A stretch of 64,000 nt of DNA from JBDIAG01 sp963835085 (GCA_963835085.1 CAWIED010000001.1:1922001-1986000), one strand, 5' to 3'. Shown: positions 32,700-41,436, counted from the first letter of the stretch. Translations and numbers: made by a program. Notes: a model not told the origin generated them from the letters alone.

Positions 32700-33182
32700 A
32701 TGTCTGAACCTGCACAGCCGACTCGTCTCGCAATCGGCGACCTGGCCCCCGATTTCACGCTCCCCACGGCCGATGGGGGCTCCTTCACGTTGTCAAAGCA
32801 TCGCGGTGAGCACGTGATCGTCTATTTCTATCCAGCGGCGATGACTCCGGGCTGCACCACGCAGGCCTGCGACTTCCGCGACAGTTTGGACTCGCTGGCG
32901 GCCCAGGGCTACACGGTGGTCGGCATCTCGCCCGACCCGGTGGCCAAGCTGGAGAAGTTCGTGGCCAAGGAGTCGTTGACGTTTCCGCTGGCCAGCGACG
33001 CGGGCAAAGAGGTGATGACGGCGTACGGCGCGTACGGCGAGAAGAAGAACTACGGCCGGACCGTGGTGGGGACGATTCGTTCCACGATCGTCGTCGACCC
33101 CGAGGGCAAGGTGGAGCACGTGGGGTACAACGTCAGGGCCACCGGACACGTGGCCAAGTTGCGCCGCGAGCTGGGGCTTTAG
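32700..33182 (+). CDS. bcp: Thioredoxin-dependent peroxiredoxin (BCP/PrxQ)
   Basis: A 160-residue peroxiredoxin with the active site TPGCTTQACDFRD: the peroxidatic Cys and a resolving Cys five residues later, the atypical 2-Cys pattern of the BCP/PrxQ group. It reduces hydrogen peroxide and organic peroxides in the cytoplasm with thioredoxin as donor. AGAGGA precedes the ATG by few bases. It is conserved next to DUF3618 in actinobacteria. Confidence 0.92.
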   Translation: MSEPAQPTRLAIGDLAPDFTLPTADGGSFTLSKHRGEHVIVYFYPAAMTPGCTTQACDFRDSLDSLAAQGYTVVGISPDPVAKLEKFVAKESLTFPLASDAGKEVMTAYGAYGEKKNYGRTVVGTIRSTIVVDPEGKVEHVGYNVRATGHVAKLRRELGL

Positions 33183-33241
33183 GGCACGGTCTTGCCCGGT
33201 TAGCCGTTACCCCGCTGGTCACTACCTCGTCAGGAGCCCCC

Positions 33242-34054
33242 ATGCCCAAGGTTGCTCTGGTCACCGGTGCCTCGTCAGGCATCGGTGCCGCCACCGCCGA
33301 GCGGCTCGTGCGGGCCGGTTTCGTCGTGTACGGCGCCGCGCGACGCACCGACCGGTTAGAAGGCCTGCAGGGGGTGCGAGCGTTAGCGATGGACGTCACC
33401 GACGACGCCTCGATGCAGGCCGGGGTGCTGCAGATTCTGAGCGCCGAAGGCCGCATCGACGTGTTGGTCAACAACGCCGGGTACGGCTCCTACGGGGCGA
33501 TCGAAGACGTGCCACTGGCCGAGGCGCGACGTCAGGTGGAGGTGAACCTGTTCGGGCTGGCCCGGCTGATCCAGCTGGTGCTGCCCACGATGAGGGCGCA
33601 GCGGTCGGGTCGAATCGTCAACATCACCTCCATGGGCGGACGGTTCGCCGCCGCCTTCGGAGGCTGGTACCACGCCACCAAGTTCGCGGTCGAAGGCCTC
33701 AGCGACGCATTGCGTCAGGAGGTGGCCGGGTTCGGCATCGATGTCATCGTCATCGAGCCGGGTGCCATCAAGACCGAGTGGAGCGGCATCGCCGCCCAGA
33801 GCGCGCTCGACGCGTCGGGCGACGGCGCCTATGCCAGCCGGGTGCAGCGACTCGCCAGATCGTTCCGCACAGGGGCCGCCGAGAACATGGGGTCTGACCC
33901 CGACGTCGTCGCCCGAGCGATCGAGAAGGCGGTGACCACCCGACGACCGCACACCCGCTACGCGGTCGGGTTTGCGGCCAGACCGGTGATCGTCGCCAGG
34001 CAGCTCCTGCCCGACCGCGCCTTCGACGCAGTGATCGGACGCATGCTCGCCTGA
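33242..34054 (+). CDS. Short-chain dehydrogenase/reductase
   Basis: A 270-residue classical SDR: cofactor motif TGASSGIG at 8-15, NNAGYG, and the catalytic Tyr/Lys in WYHATKFAVEG with an upstream Ser in NITSMGG. Arg residues after the first strand (RRTDRL) favour NADP. The C-terminus (RHARRYAVG-like RRPHTRYAVGFAAR) matches SDRs often annotated as ketoreductases. Substrate unknown. AGGAG seven bases before the ATG. It is followed by tRNA-Leu. Confidence 0.85.
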   Translation: MPKVALVTGASSGIGAATAERLVRAGFVVYGAARRTDRLEGLQGVRALAMDVTDDASMQAGVLQILSAEGRIDVLVNNAGYGSYGAIEDVPLAEARRQVEVNLFGLARLIQLVLPTMRAQRSGRIVNITSMGGRFAAAFGGWYHATKFAVEGLSDALRQEVAGFGIDVIVIEPGAIKTEWSGIAAQSALDASGDGAYASRVQRLARSFRTGAAENMGSDPDVVARAIEKAVTTRRPHTRYAVGFAARPVIVARQLLPDRAFDAVIGRMLA

Positions 34055-34103
34055 GCCAAACCCGTTAGGCCTGGCCGGTGGCGAACGCTATCCTTGACTG
34101 CGC

Positions 34104-34185
34104 GCGGGAGTGGTGTAATTGGCAGCCACGCAAGACTTAGGATCTTGTGTCTTCGGACGTGCGGGTTCGAGTCCCGCCTCCCGCA
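34104..34185 (+). tRNA. tRNA-Leu (anticodon TAG)
   Basis: 82-base class II tRNA: acceptor GCGGGAG/CTCCCGC with discriminator A, D-stem with TGGTG/CCACG, anticodon stem around TTAGGAT, long variable arm GTCTTCGGACGTG, T-arm CGGG/CCCG with TTCGAGT. TATCCT at about 34090 is a good -10 box. Confidence 0.96.
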
Positions 34186-34420
34186 CTCGGCGGACACGCA
34201 TCCGCGGCATATTCGAAGACTCCCCTTGCTTGTCGCTGTGCGTGGGTTATGACAGGCCCGTCGCGCAGTCTGCGGAGGGTAGGGTAGGCGCGCTATTTTC
34301 TGTTCCGCCTAGAGCAGCAACTACTAAAACACGCCACGACCATCACGCTCGTCTCGACGAGCATTCAGCCACCCCAACGCAGGGGCGGGCCGAACCGAGG
34401 GGCCTGCGGAGAGCGTTCCA

Positions 34421-34954
34421 GTCCTGACCTGTCACGACCTCACTGTCATTGTTGGCAGTCGAACCCTTTTGCAGCAGAGATCAACATCCTCAGCCTGGGG
34501 CAGGTGAGCTGCATGCCCTGATGGCGCGTCGGGCTCAGGGAAGTCCACGTTCTTATGGATCATTCTTGGTCTCATCCCCGACCTGAGCGTCGTCGACAAC
34601 ATCTCGGTACCGCTCATGATGAAACGCGACATCAACCGCACCGAAGCGACCCGGCTCGTCGAGACGCTGATTCGCAACCTTGGCGTCGACCCGGCTACAG
34701 ACACCACACAACTCTCGGGCGGAGAACAGCAGCGGGTCTCCATTGCCAGGGCGTCCGCAGCAAATCCTCGTCTCTGTGCTGACGAACCGACGGCTGCGCT
34801 CGATGAGCAGACCGCTCATCAGGTTATGGACAGCTTGGTCGGCCAATGCAGGGAAACCGGATCAGCACTCTTCATGGTCACCCACGACTCGAGGGTCGCG
34901 GCGCGGGCCGACACCCATTGGGAACTTGCGAACCAGCGCATTCACCGGATTTAA
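34421..34954 (+). pseudogene. Decayed LolD/MacB-type ABC ATPase
   Basis: Pieces of one ABC ATPase can be followed through three frames. First comes VLTCHDLTVIVGSRTLLQ, then INILSLGQVSC, then GASGSGKSTF (Walker A, about 34523-34552), which runs directly into ILGLIPDLSVVDN. In intact relatives about 50 residues, including the Q-loop, lie between those last two blocks, so there is an internal deletion as well as at least two frameshifts. The rest (34616 onward) keeps LSGGEQQR, an altered Walker B (RLCADEPTAALDE) and MVTHDSRVAARAD. No permease gene follows. A broken relic, perhaps of transferred DNA. Confidence 0.75.
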
Positions 34955-34978
34955 AGGTCGCCCTGCGGCACAACGAGA

Positions 34979-36277
34979 TCAGCTCGAGCCGGATTCACGC
35001 CAGCGCGACCAGGCGGCCTGCTTTGTCGTGCCCATCAGGTCTCCCACCTGAGCCCAGGATCCGTAGGCGGCCAGGCCCCGCGCAGCCTCGCCCAACGACA
35101 CGCCCGCGTGCGACTGCAGGTCTACCAGCGCACTGAACGACTCCTGGTCTGCCCTCGACGCGAGAACACTCATCGCCCGACGGGCAAGTTCGGCCACCTC
35201 GGCAGTTGAGAGTGAGTCCAGGCGGGGGTCAGGTGACTCCGGCATGCTCGATCTCCTTACCGCCATCTGGCCGTCAGTGTCCTCACGCAGCCGCACGGAC
35301 ACAGCGTCGTAGGCCGAATCGAAGGTGCGGACGAACGAGCGCTCCGGCCAACGATATTCCACCGTGCTCGTCGACGGCGAATAGACAGCAGTGTACAAAG
35401 TTCCGAAACCCGTGCTGTAAGAAGTGTTGTGTAGTGGCGGGCGGAGAAACTGCGCCGCGAGTTCGGAAGAGTCGGCACTCGACTGAAGGGCGTCCAAGGC
35501 GCATTGTTGACGCTCGACGCTGCGAAACCTGGCAGCGTGATGCGGATACTCGGGAATCAGCCCTCGGTGATTGGCCGCGGCGGGTAGGTCGCTGACCTGG
35601 GGAGCTTCTCCCGGAGCGACAAAGACCGTCACAGCGCGTTTGTGACGATCGGCCAGCGTGAGGTTGTAGGACATGCCTACCGGGATGGTCTGCAGACGGG
35701 CCAGCGCCGCGTCCACGTCGTCGGCTACTTCCAGCAGTAGGCGGACGACGAGCGGTATTCCAAAGCCGGGCGCCGAACCCGGTCGCCCACCGAAGGTCAA
35801 CGAGACGATCAGGCCGGCGTCATTCATCCCGTCCAGCAATCCCCAAAGGCAATCGCTCGTGCCGATCACCTGTCGATCAGTGAATCGGCTGGAGAGGCTG
35901 ACCCATTCGAAAAGGTCTGGGCTGTAGTCGTAGTTGCGCACCAGAACAGGCGCGGCGCGAGTGTCGACCGCCTGCGTACAACCGGGCAGGAACGCGGGCA
36001 TATCCCACATGGTGAGCATCCGCTGGGCGATGTCGTTCTCCGCCGCATCGCCGGTGCTGTGCGCGCTCAGCTCCACGAGCCGTTCGTAGACCGGCATCAA
36101 CTCCGGCATGTGCGTGAGCAACTGTCGTTGCGCGGTGGCCAGATCCGGCCGGACGGCCAGTCCGTCTTGCAGGTACCACTCGCGATAGCCGGGCCAGGTG
36201 GCGTCGAAGAGCCCCCGCCATTGCGGCCCGGGTGTGGCTTCGGTGATGCCGTGCAAAGTGAAATTGCGAACCGTCAT
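34979..36277 (-). CDS. C45-type autoproteolytic amidohydrolase fused to an HTH-like tail
   Basis: A 432-residue protein. Residues 1-340 resemble the acyl-CoA:6-aminopenicillanate acyltransferase/C45 hydrolase family: the likely nucleophile is the Cys in LPGCTQAV (autocleavage before it), followed by VLVRNYDY and the LWGLLDGMNDAGLIVSLT stretch. The last 85 residues differ: TAEVAELARRAMSVLASRADQESF and GLAAYGSWAQVGDLMGTTKQAAWSRW, a helical unit like the SWxxIGxxLGxSxQAAxxR helix-turn-helix found in actinobacterial DNA-binding proteins. Such a fusion could be a hydrolase that senses its substrate and binds DNA. Start at the ATG at 36277, with two palindromes directly upstream. Confidence 0.65.
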   Translation of the reverse strand: MTVRNFTLHGITEATPGPQWRGLFDATWPGYREWYLQDGLAVRPDLATAQRQLLTHMPELMPVYERLVELSAHSTGDAAENDIAQRMLTMWDMPAFLPGCTQAVDTRAAPVLVRNYDYSPDLFEWVSLSSRFTDRQVIGTSDCLWGLLDGMNDAGLIVSLTFGGRPGSAPGFGIPLVVRLLLEVADDVDAALARLQTIPVGMSYNLTLADRHKRAVTVFVAPGEAPQVSDLPAAANHRGLIPEYPHHAARFRSVERQQCALDALQSSADSSELAAQFLRPPLHNTSYSTGFGTLYTAVYSPSTSTVEYRWPERSFVRTFDSAYDAVSVRLREDTDGQMAVRRSSMPESPDPRLDSLSTAEVAELARRAMSVLASRADQESFSALVDLQSHAGVSLGEAARGLAAYGSWAQVGDLMGTTKQAAWSRWRESGSS

Positions 36278-36279
36278 GC

Positions 36280-36298
36280 CGTCAAGGTTTGCTTGACG
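36280..36298. promoter_or_regulatory. Palindromic operator candidate 1
   Basis: CGTCAAG-gtttg-CTTGACG, perfect 7-bp arms, two bases upstream of the hydrolase-HTH start codon. Confidence 0.6.
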
Positions 36299-36307
36299 CT
36301 GGCGATC

Positions 36308-36326
36308 CGTCAAGTTGACCTTGACG
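36308..36326. promoter_or_regulatory. Palindromic operator candidate 2
   Basis: CGTCAAG-ttgac-CTTGACG, the same arms with a different 5-bp centre, 28 bp from candidate 1 centre to centre. It overlaps the end of the upstream reductase gene. Two identical sites at this spacing suggest cooperative binding, perhaps by the HTH-tailed hydrolase itself. Confidence 0.6.
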
Positions 36327-37338
36327 CGACCATGCTCTGCGCCGCGGCGACGATTGCGTCTTCCGGCGTGCGCGGCTGCCAACCCAGCACGCGACGAGCC
36401 CGCTCGTTCGAGGTGCGCTTGGCGTAGCCGAGATCGGGCACGTTGGCGCGCAATTCGGCCGAGAACAGGGCGCCGATCCGCACGACGACATTCGGGATGC
36501 TTCGCGTCGGAACGTTCCCCGCTGCCGTGCCAAGGTGTGCGCGGATGATGCGGCCGATCTCTCGCATGGGCAACGCCGGACCGTTGGAGATCAGGAAACG
36601 GTGTCCGGCGGCCTCCGGCTTTTCCATCGCTAGAACGTGAGCGGTGGCTACGTCTCGCACATCGACGACAGGGATGTAGAGATCGGGGAAGCCGGGGATC
36701 CGTCCGTTGAGCGTCGATTCGACGATGTGGTTGGCACCCGAGACGTCCGCGCCCATCACCGGCCCCATGACCGCGACCGGAAGCATGGTCACCAGGCCCA
36801 TCGTGCCGCCCTGCGTCCGCACGAATTCCCAGGCTGCGCGCTCAGCGAGGGTCTTGGCCTTCGCGTAGGCGTCGACCCCGGGTCCGTCGAGAACGGTCCA
36901 GTCGTCCTCAGTGAACACACGATTGTCGTGGGGGTGACCCCAGCCGACGGCGTGGAATGCCGAGGTGAGCACGATCCGTCGTACGCCGGCGTCACGGGCT
37001 GCTCGCAGTACGCGGAGGGTGCCCTCACGGGCTGGGATGATCACGTCATTCTCGTTCTCGACGTGCCCCGGCAGGACGGGTGACGCGACGTGCATCACCG
37101 TATCGACCCCAGTCATGGCCTCTCGCCAGCCAGCGTCACCCGTGAGGTCGGCGGCGACGAAGCTGAGCGCGTCGGGGTTGACCATGCCGGTGTCGGCAAG
37201 GATCTGACGCACGGTGTTCTCGCGGGGCAGCGAACGGATGGTGGCCCGTACGAGGTAGTTCCGTTCCAGCAGCTGAAGGATGAGGTGGCCCGCGATGAAC
37301 CCGGAGCCGCCGGTGACGAGAACACGCTGCTGAGTCAT
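36310..37338 (-). CDS. NAD(P)-dependent epimerase/dihydroflavonol-reductase-like protein
   Basis: A 342-residue extended SDR: cofactor motif VTGGSGFIAGHLI at the N-terminus, DTVMHVASPV, the catalytic YAKAK (Tyr-x3-Lys) and a C-terminal NERARRVLGWQPRTPEDAI. These features place it with dihydroflavonol-4-reductase-like aldehyde/ketone reductases. It is divergent from the broken MmyB-type regulator, a pairing that is very common in actinobacteria and suggests the regulator controlled it. An inverted repeat GTGAC-N7-GTCAC at 37395-37411 lies between them. ATG at 37338 is chosen; 37347 is also possible. Confidence 0.8.
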   Translation of the reverse strand: MTQQRVLVTGGSGFIAGHLILQLLERNYLVRATIRSLPRENTVRQILADTGMVNPDALSFVAADLTGDAGWREAMTGVDTVMHVASPVLPGHVENENDVIIPAREGTLRVLRAARDAGVRRIVLTSAFHAVGWGHPHDNRVFTEDDWTVLDGPGVDAYAKAKTLAERAAWEFVRTQGGTMGLVTMLPVAVMGPVMGADVSGANHIVESTLNGRIPGFPDLYIPVVDVRDVATAHVLAMEKPEAAGHRFLISNGPALPMREIGRIIRAHLGTAAGNVPTRSIPNVVVRIGALFSAELRANVPDLGYAKRTSNERARRVLGWQPRTPEDAIVAAAQSMVASRST

Positions 37339-37441
37339 GCCCACCATGCTCCGCGCCGCTCAAGACCCGAGCCAGTGTCCCGGTGCTCCTGGGGGTGACA
37401 GGGCCAGTCACGGCGGCGGCCGTGCCGGTTACCTTAGCTGC

Positions 37442-38315
37442 GTGAACGAGGAGCAGAACCTGCTTGGCGAGTATCTGCGAGCGCGCCGCGAGCTCGTCGC
37501 CCCTGAGCAGGTCGGCATTCCCATCGTCGGCGTGCGGCGCGTGCCGGGTCTGCGCCGCGAGGAGGTCGCGATGCTCGCCGGGATCAGCGCGGACTACTAC
37601 CTGCGTCTGGAGCAGGGCCGGGACCGCAAGCCGTCCGTCCAGGTCTTGGACTCTCTCGCCCGCGTCCTGCAGCTGGACGACGAGGGCCGCGCCTATCTTT
37701 GTCTCGCTCGCCGCGGACAAGCCCCGCCGCCGCGCACGCCCCGTGAAGGAACGCGTGCCGTCCAGCACCGCCGCGCTCCTGGCGGCGCTGCCGCTTCCGG
37801 CGTTCGTCGAGGGTCGCTATCTCGACGTATTGGCTGCCAACTCGCTGGCCACCGCGCTGTCGCCGCGCCTCACGGCCGGCGCGAACCGACTGCGCGATGT
37901 ATTCCTTGACCCGGCCGAGCAGGCGCTCTTCCCCGATTGGGAGCTCGCCACTATCGGTCTGGTCGCGGGCTTCCGCGAATCGGTCGGAGCCGATATCGAC
38001 GACCCGCGCGCCATTGAACTCGTCGGCGAGCTCTCCCTCGCCAGTCCCCGGTTCCGGCAGCTCTGAGGGCGACACGATGTCAGGTCCCGGCAGGGGGCGC
38101 TGATGCGCTTCGACCACCCGGAGGTCGGCCGGCTCGTCTTGCATCGCGAGAAACTGCTCATCACCGGCACCGACGGCATGATGCTCGTCATCTATCACCC
38201 GGACGCCGCAAGCGCGGATGCCGAGAAGCTCGCCCTGCTCGCCTCCGCAGTCCTGCCCTGGCCCGTCGAGCGCGTGTCCGTCGCCGACCGGGACTCACAG
38301 CAGCTGGGCCAGTGA
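37442..38315 (+). pseudogene. Broken MmyB-type XRE regulator
   Basis: The first 90 codons from GTG 37442 give a good XRE HTH (LGEYLRARRELVAPEQVG; RVPGLRREEVAMLAGISADYYLRLEQGRD). Near 37715-37740 the reading must shift frame to continue with PVKERVPSSTAALLAAL and PAFVEGRYLDVLAANSLATAL, the MmyB ligand-domain start. That frame then meets TGA at 38064-38066 in SPRFRQL-stop, where relatives have Trp (TGG), and continues in the same frame as GRHDV...MRFDHPEVGRLVLHREKLLITGTDG to 38315. One frameshift plus one nonsense change thus split an otherwise complete gene. Sequencing error is possible for the frameshift. Confidence 0.8.
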
Positions 38316-38432
38316 GCTCCGTCGGTGTTCGGGTGTAACCCTGGCTTCGTCGCTGTCGGGCACGAGCACCGCAAATCTCCGACGACGCGCATGTTCGCCG
38401 CTCGGGCGACGGGGCTCAAGCGCGTCACGTAG

Positions 38433-39590
38433 TCAGGGCCAACGGTCGACGGGCCCGGTGTAACGCGTGGTCGGCCGGAACCGCAACGGACGCTGGGTGT
38501 ACTCCTCCACTGCATGCGCCAGCCAACCGGCAGAACGGGCCAGGGCGAAGATGGCCTCGCCAGCGTCCGGGGTCATGTCGGCGCACGCGGTGAGGCAGGC
38601 CAGGGCGGCATCGACGTTGGATGCTCGGCCGGTGCGGGCGGCGTATTCGTCCAGCACGCGGCGACAGTGCTGCCAGCGCGACCGGGCGGCGGCCGCCTCG
38701 ACCAGCTCGAGCAGTATCTCGGCCCGTGGGTCGCCAGCCGGATAGAGAAAGTGCCCGAATCCCGCGGCCAACCCGGGTGGACGATCCCTGCCGGTCAGGG
38801 CCACATGCAGCGGGGCGCTTGCTGCTCCATGCAGGCGGCCGCCGACCACCGAAAGGCCGGTCAGCAGAACGGAGTACACATCATTGCGGGCGGAGGCCGA
38901 CACCCGCACCGCGAAGGTCGATGCGGCCAGGTCGTGGTCGGCCAATAGCACCAATGCCGCATCGAGCGCGCTGAGCCACGCGGGGCTAGCCCGGCGAGCC
39001 GTCAGCCTCGGCCACAACAGCTCGGCCAGACCACCAGCGCCCTCCCGACCGCGGAGTGGGAGGCCCGCTGTCAGCGCGGCCAAGAGGGGGCCGAAGGCCG
39101 ACGCGTCGACCTCGGTCTCACTCGGCGACGCGGCCATCGCGCCTGAGACCACGGCACCGAGTTTCAGCCGGTCCAGCAGGTTGGATCCTTCGGGCATCGC
39201 AGCTTGGGCCGCCGCGATGCCGGCCACCACGTCGGGCGGCGGCGACCAGCAAGTGTCCGTCGGTAGCTCGGACGTCCACAGCAGTTCGGCTACCCGCTCG
39301 AAGCTCGCCCCCTGACGCACCAGCTCGGCCACATCGTGTCCTCGGATGAAGAGCCGGCCCCCGACGACGTGCGTTAGCGCGGAGGAGATCACCGTCTCGA
39401 CGCGGCCGGCGCGGGGTCGCACCCGGCTGCGGACGAGCGCATCCACCTCATCGGCATCGAACAGGCTTGGGCTGGCGCCGCGACGTTGCGAGCTCAGGAT
39501 CCCCCGCGAGACGTAGGCGTACAGCGTTTCGAGCTTGATGCCCAGCCGGGCGGCAGCCTCTGCCGACGTGATCTGTCGCTGAGCTGTCAT
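38433..39590 (-). CDS. Citrate synthase-like protein with N-terminal HTH
   Basis: A 385-residue protein. Residues 5-35 (QITSAEAAARLGIKLETLYAYVSRGILSS) form a MerR/excisionase-like HTH; the rest is a citrate synthase fold with GGRLFIRGHDVAELV and a C-terminal AHAVEEYTQRPLRFRPTTRYTG. In the region of the catalytic histidines HGAASAPLHVAL and GFGHFLYPAGDPRA are partly altered from the canonical GxxHGGAxExV and GFGHRVY, where GHF replaces GHR, so activity may be reduced. HTH-citrate synthase fusions are known in actinobacteria. Divergent from a second citrate synthase gene. Confidence 0.8.
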   Translation of the reverse strand: MTAQRQITSAEAAARLGIKLETLYAYVSRGILSSQRRGASPSLFDADEVDALVRSRVRPRAGRVETVISSALTHVVGGRLFIRGHDVAELVRQGASFERVAELLWTSELPTDTCWSPPPDVVAGIAAAQAAMPEGSNLLDRLKLGAVVSGAMAASPSETEVDASAFGPLLAALTAGLPLRGREGAGGLAELLWPRLTARRASPAWLSALDAALVLLADHDLAASTFAVRVSASARNDVYSVLLTGLSVVGGRLHGAASAPLHVALTGRDRPPGLAAGFGHFLYPAGDPRAEILLELVEAAAARSRWQHCRRVLDEYAARTGRASNVDAALACLTACADMTPDAGEAIFALARSAGWLAHAVEEYTQRPLRFRPTTRYTGPVDRWP

Positions 39591-39770
39591 GCGGGTAGAC
39601 AATCCCCGCCGGGTGCCGGGAGTCAATGCCGCTGAGTGCCGGCCCACCTGCCCACGCCTGGCCTCTGAACCGTGATGGCCCGATCACCTCGGCTCACCAG
39701 CGCGGCCGTGCGCCGGGCCGCGAACGAGGCCATGGCCGGACGGGTGCTCTCGCGCGTCAAACTCGGCCGA

Positions 39771-39859
39771 TGTCCTTTATCCGACACGATTGCCGCGGCA
39801 GGTTCGAATTTCGTGCTCAGCCGAGATCGCTGGTTTGCAGTCGTGTCGGATAAAGGACA
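39771..39859 (+). repeat. Long hairpin element A (89 bp)
   Basis: Perfect 19-bp arms: TGTCCTTTATCCGACACGA at 39771-39789 and its reverse complement at 39841-39859. Core TTTCGTGCTCAGC at 39809-39821. It aligns base for base with the reverse complement of element B. It lies in the 556-bp gap between divergent citrate synthases; apart from the promoter region near 40100, nothing else is recognised there. Confidence 0.85.
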
Positions 39860-40092
39860 AGCCAAGGCGGCCAAGCGCTGGGCGGCCAGGCGCCAAGCCG
39901 CACGGGCGTGCCGAAACCCCCGACGAGATCGGCACGGTCGGCGCCCGAAGCGTTGAGCGGCTACGTACCCACCCCCACGCGAGCAGGCCCAGCTCTCCTG
40001 ATTCAGTCGGGATCCACCAGGATCAACTCCGCCGACCCACACGCACGCCTGAATTCAGTCCCAGGAATGAGTGACCGACGTTGCCTCAATCA

Positions 40093-40139
40093 ATGTTGAT
40101 CTGCGCAACATTGTCAATATAGTGAATCGAGCGCAACAT
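40093..40139 (+). promoter_or_regulatory. Promoter and repeated motif upstream of citrate synthase
   Basis: TTGATC (40096-40101) and TATAGT (40118-40123), 16 bp apart, form a convincing housekeeping promoter, with the start expected near 40130. GCGCAACAT occurs at 40103-40111 and 40131-40139, and an inverted ATGTTG at 40093-40098, so a regulator could cover the -35/-10 region and the start point. Confidence 0.6.
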
Positions 40140-40146
40140 CGCTCTC

Positions 40147-41436
40147 ATGACGCATACCCTCACTGCCCCAGCGGGTCTCAAGGGTCTCGTCGTCGCAGAG
40201 ACCGCAATCGGCGACGTTCGAGGAGACCTCGGCTACTACCACTACCGCGGCCACGACGCCGTCGAACTGGCCCGCACGCAAGAGTTCGAACGGGTCTGGG
40301 CGCTCGTTCTCGGTGGCAGTCTCGATGAGCCGGTGCGGCCCGATCGTTCGTTGCCTGCTGAGGCACTGGCGGTGCTGGCAGCGCTCCCCCGCGGCATCGA
40401 CCCGGCGGTCGCGTTGCGTACCTTGCTGCCGGTGGCTCGGCCCACGGCACCGTTGCTCGACCTGCAGGAGCCGCAACGTCGGGCAGACGCCGTTCGGGTG
40501 GCGGCCGCCGTGCCCAGCCTGTTGGCCGCGGCACACCGGCACAACCTTGGACTGCCACCGATCGCTGCCGCCGAGCCAAATGAGCCGGTCAGGCAAAACC
40601 CTGCTGCGCAGACGACGGGCAAGCACAGGCCAGGGAGCAGGGACGAGCCGGACAAACTCCAGCGAGGCAAGCACGAGCCGATCGGGCACGAACCGATCGG
40701 AAATCCGATCAGTCACGAGCCGATCGGATACGACCCGATCGGACACGACCCGGATGTGGCCGCCCAGACGACCGGCCACGTGGCTGACTATCTCCGCATG
40801 CTCACTGGAACCGTGCCCACGCTGCAGGCTGTGCAAGCAGTGCAGGCCTATCTCGTGGCGACCATCGATCACGGCTTCAACGCGTCGACGTTCACCGCCC
40901 GGGTGGTCGCGAGCACTGGAGCAGACCTCACGAGTTGCGTCGTGGCGGCTAGCGCCGCCCTGTCGGGACCGCTGCACGGCGGGGCGCCGGGCCGGGCGCT
41001 GGAGATGATCGACGAGATCGGGGATCCGTCCGACACCGAACGCTGGCTCGAACTGCACCTGGCCACCGGGCGGAAGGTGATGGGCTTCGGACACGCTGTG
41101 TACCAGACGGAGGACCCCCGCTCGCGGCTGCTCCGCGAACTCGCCGAGACGTTCGACGATCCGATCGTGGCCCGGGCGATCGAGATCGAAGACCGGCTCA
41201 CCCGTGCCCTGGCCGGGTGGAAGCCTGAGCACCCGCTGCGCGCCAATGTGGAGTTTTACGCGGCCGTCGTGCTGCACCTGGCTGGAGTTCCGCGGGAGAT
41301 GTTCACCCCTACCTTCAGCGTGAGCCGCGTGGTGGGCTGGACGGCTCACGTGCTGGAGCAGGCCACTAACAACAAGATCATGCGCCCGAGCGCCCGGTAC
41401 ATCGGACCCCCGCCGCGGGTGGCTCAGCCTGCCTGA
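40147..41436 (+). CDS. Citrate/2-methylcitrate synthase with an unusual repeat insertion
   Basis: A 429-residue citrate synthase: GDLGYYHYRGHDAVELA near the N-terminus, LSGPLHGGAPGRALEM and GFGHAVYQTEDPRS (catalytic His regions), and EFYAAVVLHLAGVP near the end, with the C-terminal RYIGP. Between LGLPPIAAAEPNEP and DYLRMLTG, where relatives have only a few residues, about 65 residues are inserted (roughly 141-205), including HEPIG/YDPIG repeats. The insert falls in the surface between helices before the dimer-core LTG segment, so folding could be kept. Divergent from the HTH-citrate synthase, with a promoter at 40096-40123. Confidence 0.85.
   Translation: MTHTLTAPAGLKGLVVAETAIGDVRGDLGYYHYRGHDAVELARTQEFERVWALVLGGSLDEPVRPDRSLPAEALAVLAALPRGIDPAVALRTLLPVARPTAPLLDLQEPQRRADAVRVAAAVPSLLAAAHRHNLGLPPIAAAEPNEPVRQNPAAQTTGKHRPGSRDEPDKLQRGKHEPIGHEPIGNPISHEPIGYDPIGHDPDVAAQTTGHVADYLRMLTGTVPTLQAVQAVQAYLVATIDHGFNASTFTARVVASTGADLTSCVVAASAALSGPLHGGAPGRALEMIDEIGDPSDTERWLELHLATGRKVMGFGHAVYQTEDPRSRLLRELAETFDDPIVARAIEIEDRLTRALAGWKPEHPLRANVEFYAAVVLHLAGVPREMFTPTFSVSRVVGWTAHVLEQATNNKIMRPSARYIGPPPRVAQPA
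40672..40755 (+). repeat. 15-bp tandem repeats in the citrate synthase insertion
   Basis: Five or six imperfect copies of cacgagccgatcggg, one shortened to 12 bp, each containing the palindrome CCGATCGG. The frame is preserved (HEPIG, HEPIG, NPIS, HEPIG, YDPIG, HDP). Confidence 0.8.
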
